This document shows positions 5,655-6,624 of a DNA stretch of 6,624 nt, piece after piece. Under the pieces are notes generated by a model, which was not told the origin of the DNA, did not search any database, and saw nothing but the letters and a program-made list of their open reading frames with translations. The stretch comes from Anaerolineales bacterium (lineage in GTDB: Bacteria > Chloroflexota > Anaerolineae > Anaerolineales > UBA6663): contig JAGOBN010000236.1 in NCBI GenBank assembly GCA_017999235.1, positions 1 through 6,624 on the forward strand, in the 5' to 3' direction. The position numbers and the translations under genes were made by a program. Within the stretch, counting starts at the first letter, position 1, and each line of letters begins with the position of its first letter.

Positions 5655-5670
5655 ACTGTGGGTATGCCAA
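5642..5670 (-). promoter_or_regulatory. Weak sigma-70-like promoter candidate for the response regulator
   Basis: On the minus strand TTGGCA (5670-5665; five of six matches to TTGACA) is followed after 17 bp by TATTGA (5647-5642; three of six matches to TATAAT). It lies about 210 bp upstream of the regulator start and overlaps the outer arm of an inverted repeat. The -10 match is poor and consensus rules for this organism are unknown. Confidence 0.18.
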
Positions 5671-5727
5671 GCGTTAGGGGGGTCAAATCCGATCCATTCC
5701 GAGCCATGGCTGGCTGGAGTGCGCGGG

Positions 5728-6624
5728 TTAGGCGCTGACGCGGCACACCAGCCCTTTGAGGTAGTCCCCTTCTGGAAATTCCAGCGCCACGGGATGGTCT
5801 GGTGCCTGGCTCAGCCGGCGCAGGATCTGCGCCTCGCGGCCGGCATCCAGCGCCGCGTCGGCCACGATCTTCTGAAACAGCGCTGGCTCAACCACGCCCG
5901 AGCACGAGAACGTGATCAGCCGGCCGCCCGGCCGCAGCAATTTAAAGGCCAGACGGTTGATGTCTTTATAGCCCCGCGCCGCGCGCTCAATCTGAGATTG
6001 GGACTCCGCGAATTTGGGCGGATCCAGCACAATCACGTCGAACTCCCGGCGCGCATCCCGGAACTGCCGCAAAAGCACGAACACGTCCCCTTCCAGATGC
6101 TCCACCCGCGCCTCGGCCAGGCCGTTCAGCTCGGCGTTGCGCCGGGCCAGCGCCAGCGCCGGGCCGGAGGCCTCCACCTGGGTCACGCGCTCGGCGCCGC
6201 CCAGGAGCGCGCTCACCCCAAACCCGCCCGTGTAGGCAAAGCAATTCAGGACGGTCTGGCCGGCCGCCTGCCCGCGCACCAGCGCCCGGTTCTCGCGCTG
6301 GTCGAGGTAAAAGCCGGTCTTGTGGCCGTGGACCACATCCACCTGAAAGCGCGCGCCGGCCTCGTCAATCTCGATCAACTCCGGCGGCGGCTCGCCGGCC
6401 AGCACGCCGGCCAGCGGCGCCAGGCCTTCCTTGGCGCGCACGTCCACGTCCGAGCGCTCGTAAATGCCGGTACTGGGCCACAGCGCCCGCAGCGCGGTCA
6501 CGCTCTCCGCTTTCCAGCGCTCGGCGCCGGCCGAGAGGTATTGCACCACCAGCCAGTCCGCGTAGCGATCCACGATCAGGCCCGGCAGACGGTCGGATTC
6601 GGCGTTGACCAGACGCCCGGCCGT
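5728..6624 (-). CDS. rlmI: Class I SAM-dependent 23S rRNA cytosine-C5 methyltransferase, RlmI type (5' end outside window)
   Basis: Transfers a methyl group from S-adenosylmethionine to C5 of a cytosine in 23S rRNA (C1962 in E. coli numbering, if orthologous). The frame is open from the right edge to TAA at 5730-5728, giving 298 visible residues. RlmI is about 396 residues, so roughly 90-100 N-terminal residues with the PUA RNA-binding domain lie outside. A GTG at 6573-6571 is an internal Val in the conserved tract LPGLIVDRYADW, not a start. Visible landmarks (numbered from the edge) are TGFYLDQRENR (103-113), the SAM-binding loop VLNCFAYTGGFG (125-136), VEAS (150-153) for the SAM ribose, DPPKFA (201-206), and FSCSG (239-243) with Cys241 as likely catalytic nucleophile. 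The C-terminus PEGDYLKGLVCRV is typical. It is a housekeeping gene with no evident link to the respiratory cluster. Exact target specificity cannot be read from the sequence. Confidence 0.9.
   Translation of the reverse strand, partial: TAGRLVNAESDRLPGLIVDRYADWLVVQYLSAGAERWKAESVTALRALWPSTGIYERSDVDVRAKEGLAPLAGVLAGEPPPELIEIDEAGARFQVDVVHGHKTGFYLDQRENRALVRGQAAGQTVLNCFAYTGGFGVSALLGGAERVTQVEASGPALALARRNAELNGLAEARVEHLEGDVFVLLRQFRDARREFDVIVLDPPKFAESQSQIERAARGYKDINRLAFKLLRPGGRLITFSCSGVVEPALFQKIVADAALDAGREAQILRRLSQAPDHPVALEFPEGDYLKGLVCRVSA

Larger units (their letters stand above)
5435..5727. other. Non-coding, AT-richer intergenic region upstream of the regulator
   Basis: 293 bp without a credible gene, clearly richer in A+T than the flanking genes, especially 5570-5660. 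It lies between the stop of the rRNA methyltransferase and the start of the response regulator, both on the minus strand, so it should hold the regulator's promoter and leader. It contains the interleaved inverted repeats listed separately. I see no tRNA, convincing small ORF or T-tailed G+C-rich terminator in it. Confidence 0.7.

Noticed and set aside
5702..5711. Palindrome AGCCATGGCT after the methyltransferase stop
   Set aside because: Too short for a terminator stem with loop and no following T-run; no other copy noticed.
6571..6573. GTG as start of the methyltransferase
   Set aside because: The frame stays open to the window edge and the upstream residues (RLVNAESDRLPGLI) match the RlmI family, so this is an internal Val.
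1..6624. Search for a defence island, toxin-antitoxin pair, transposase, phage or integron signature
   Set aside because: All coding space is explained by respiratory, regulatory and rRNA-modification genes; no such motifs or terminal repeats are visible.

Overview
The window comes from a GC-rich bacterium with tightly packed genes. A split, b6-like cytochrome b, a Qo motif of the APWY kind and large multihaem cytochromes c beside them suggest Chloroflexota (Anaerolineae-like). That assignment is inference from protein style: no rRNA or other marker is present, and related complexes occur in other phyla.

Layout. (1) Positions 2-4285, plus strand, hold a respiratory gene cluster. It starts with the 3' part of a multihaem cytochrome c built from tandem 217-residue diheme units. 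It continues with a cytochrome b (b6-like N-terminal half), a subunit IV-like C-terminal half enlarged to five membrane segments, a Rieske iron-sulfur protein with a Tat-type N-terminus, and a membrane-anchored triheme cytochrome c that overlaps the Rieske stop codon. (2) Positions 4292-5434, minus strand, encode a NarL/FixJ-type response regulator fused to an N-terminal three-helix membrane domain. It converges on the respiratory cluster with only 6 bp between the stop codons. (3) Positions 5435-5727 are a non-coding, AT-richer gap holding interleaved inverted repeats and perhaps the regulator's promoter. (4) Positions 5728-6624, minus strand, are the C-terminal three quarters of an RlmI-type 23S rRNA cytosine-C5 methyltransferase that runs off the right edge.

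How the genes work together. Cytochrome b, subunit IV and Rieske form the core of a quinol:electron-acceptor oxidoreductase (bc/b6f superfamily). No cytochrome c1 or cytochrome f is visible. The triheme cytochrome c, coupled to the Rieske gene, is the natural candidate for the electron exit. The large upstream cytochrome c may be a further wire or soluble carrier. The quinone is probably menaquinone, but the sequence does not show this. The membrane-tethered regulator could control the cluster or something unrelated; only adjacency supports a link.

The most unusual items are the membrane-bound DNA-binding response regulator, the internally duplicated cytochrome c, the Pro-for-Glu Qo motif in an enlarged subunit IV, a b6-type histidine spacing without the b6 haem-attachment cysteine, and a perfect 14-bp hairpin abutting the cytochrome b ribosome binding site. 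I see no defence system, mobile element, CRISPR array or tRNA.
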